Below, in pieces: positions 5,072-5,603 of a stretch of DNA of 5,603 nt (positions are counted from its first letter, which is position 1; each line of letters opens with the position of its first letter). The stretch is from Sodalis-like endosymbiont of Proechinophthirus fluctus (GTDB lineage: Bacteria > Pseudomonadota > Gammaproteobacteria > Enterobacterales > Enterobacteriaceae). Location of the stretch: assembly GCF_001602625.1 (NCBI RefSeq), contig NZ_LECR01000090.1, positions 29,955-35,557 on the forward strand. Direction: 5' to 3'. The translations under genes and the position numbers were made by a program. The notes under the pieces were generated by a model, which saw only the letters and a list, made by a program, of their open reading frames with translations, was not told the origin of the DNA and ran no database searches.

Positions 5072-5603
5072 CTAATAAAGATGATGATGCCACTTACATA
5101 AATATTCGACATAATCAGACATGAAAAGGGTTAGCGCGACCAGTATGATAATAATAATGACCATCGAGCTAATTATTATTATATAAACTAAGAGATCTGA
5201 TAACTTGCCTCCGAGTCAACTTCCAAGTGTCATACCAACCCCAGTGATCCAAAGCATAGAAGTGACGAAATTGATCGATGTATGCGCTTAGGTTTCAGGA
5301 TCAGCGCGATGTAGGTGAAGACTGTGAACATGGTGCTGTTGCTTATAACGGTCAATAACAGCAGTGTCAAGACGTTTCTTTAGCATCAGGATTCGAAGTT
5401 CCGACTGGACGTTAGCAATCTTGTTGCCGGGAAGATCGGGCGGAGCGACAAGAACTCCGATCAACTGCAAGACGCCAATTGTAGGTATTCCCCAGAAGAC
5501 AGCCTGCCAACCAAGATATTCTCCTGCCCAGTTAGCGGCCGGCGCGCCTATTATGATGGTTTCAATCGTCAGCCCCACGAACATCTTCGCGACGGCAGCC
5601 GCT
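5072..5603 (-). pseudogene. MFS efflux transporter (DHA1, YdhP/AraJ-like), partial pseudogene
   Basis: Reading the minus strand from the window end, AAAVAKMFVGLTI, GAPAANWAGEYLGWQAVFW and GIPTIGVLQLIGVLVAPPD match the region after TM4 to TM6 of inner-membrane drug/sugar proton antiporters such as E. coli YdhP (MFMGLT...GVPAATWLGE..GWR..F). A frame change near 5360 gives LLLLTVISNSTMFTVFTYIA (TM7); another near 5285 gives NFVTSMLWITGVGMTLG, a stop (TGA 5218-5216), then LGGKLSDL, the 'G-x-LaDR' loop, and a hydrophobic stretch (SSMVIIIIILVALTLF, TM9) to a stop at 5074-5072. The remaining TM10-12 are not recognisable downstream. The start and first four helices lie beyond the window. Two frame changes and a stop make it non-functional. 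The 3' boundary is approximate, and the substrate cannot be inferred. Confidence 0.8.

Noticed and set aside
1..5603. CRISPR array or tandem repeats
   Set aside because: No regularly spaced direct repeats were seen on either strand.
1..5603. All indels being sequencing or assembly errors
   Set aside because: In-frame stops by substitution (for example TGG to TAG in mtfA, HEVAH to HEAAY) accompany the indels in every gene, so true decay is more likely; raw reads would be needed to exclude individual errors.

Overview
The window looks like a heavily eroded stretch of an Enterobacterales chromosome. The serU - mtfA - tRNA-Asn block has the gene order I recall around E. coli yeeI/mtfA, and the eroded genes read best against enterobacterial families (YqjC/DUF1090, MtfA, a YdhP-like MFS exporter, a family 25 LPS glycosyltransferase). 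Nearly every recognisable gene carries in-frame stops and several frame changes while keeping about its original length. That is the pattern of recent, genome-wide loss of selection in a host-restricted symbiont. A Sodalis-type insect symbiont is my best guess, but this is inference; no species-diagnostic gene is present.

Layout. 89-470 (+): pseudogene of a secreted DUF1090 (YqjC-like) protein. 471-775: no gene, but a long near-perfect hairpin at 562-605. 776-976 (-): a short, open, well-initiated frame resembling the N-terminus of phage tail-fibre proteins, probably a prophage remnant. 977-2500: AT-rich, gene-poor DNA with short minus-strand frames of unknown identity, an AT palindrome cluster, and a perfect 28-bp palindrome at 1936-1963. 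About 2515-3021 (+): family 25 (LPS) glycosyltransferase pseudogene. 3022-3560: non-coding, with two clear stem-loops. 3561-3647 (-): tRNA-Ser(CGA), structurally sound but without an encoded CCA. 3740-4534 (+): mtfA pseudogene, divergent from serU. 4716-4796 (+): tRNA-Asn(GUU) with a good promoter but a body broken by about five inserted bases. 5072-5603 (-): MFS efflux transporter pseudogene running off the window end.

Functionally, the only features likely to work today are tRNA-Ser(CGA), possibly the 66-codon phage-like frame, and some terminators and promoters. The genes do not form a working pathway. The region is mainly informative as a snapshot of gene decay: promoters, RBSs and hairpins survive while the products are dead. 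I found no convincing new biological system. The least explained items are the long palindromes and the unidentified minus-strand frames between 1382 and 2455.
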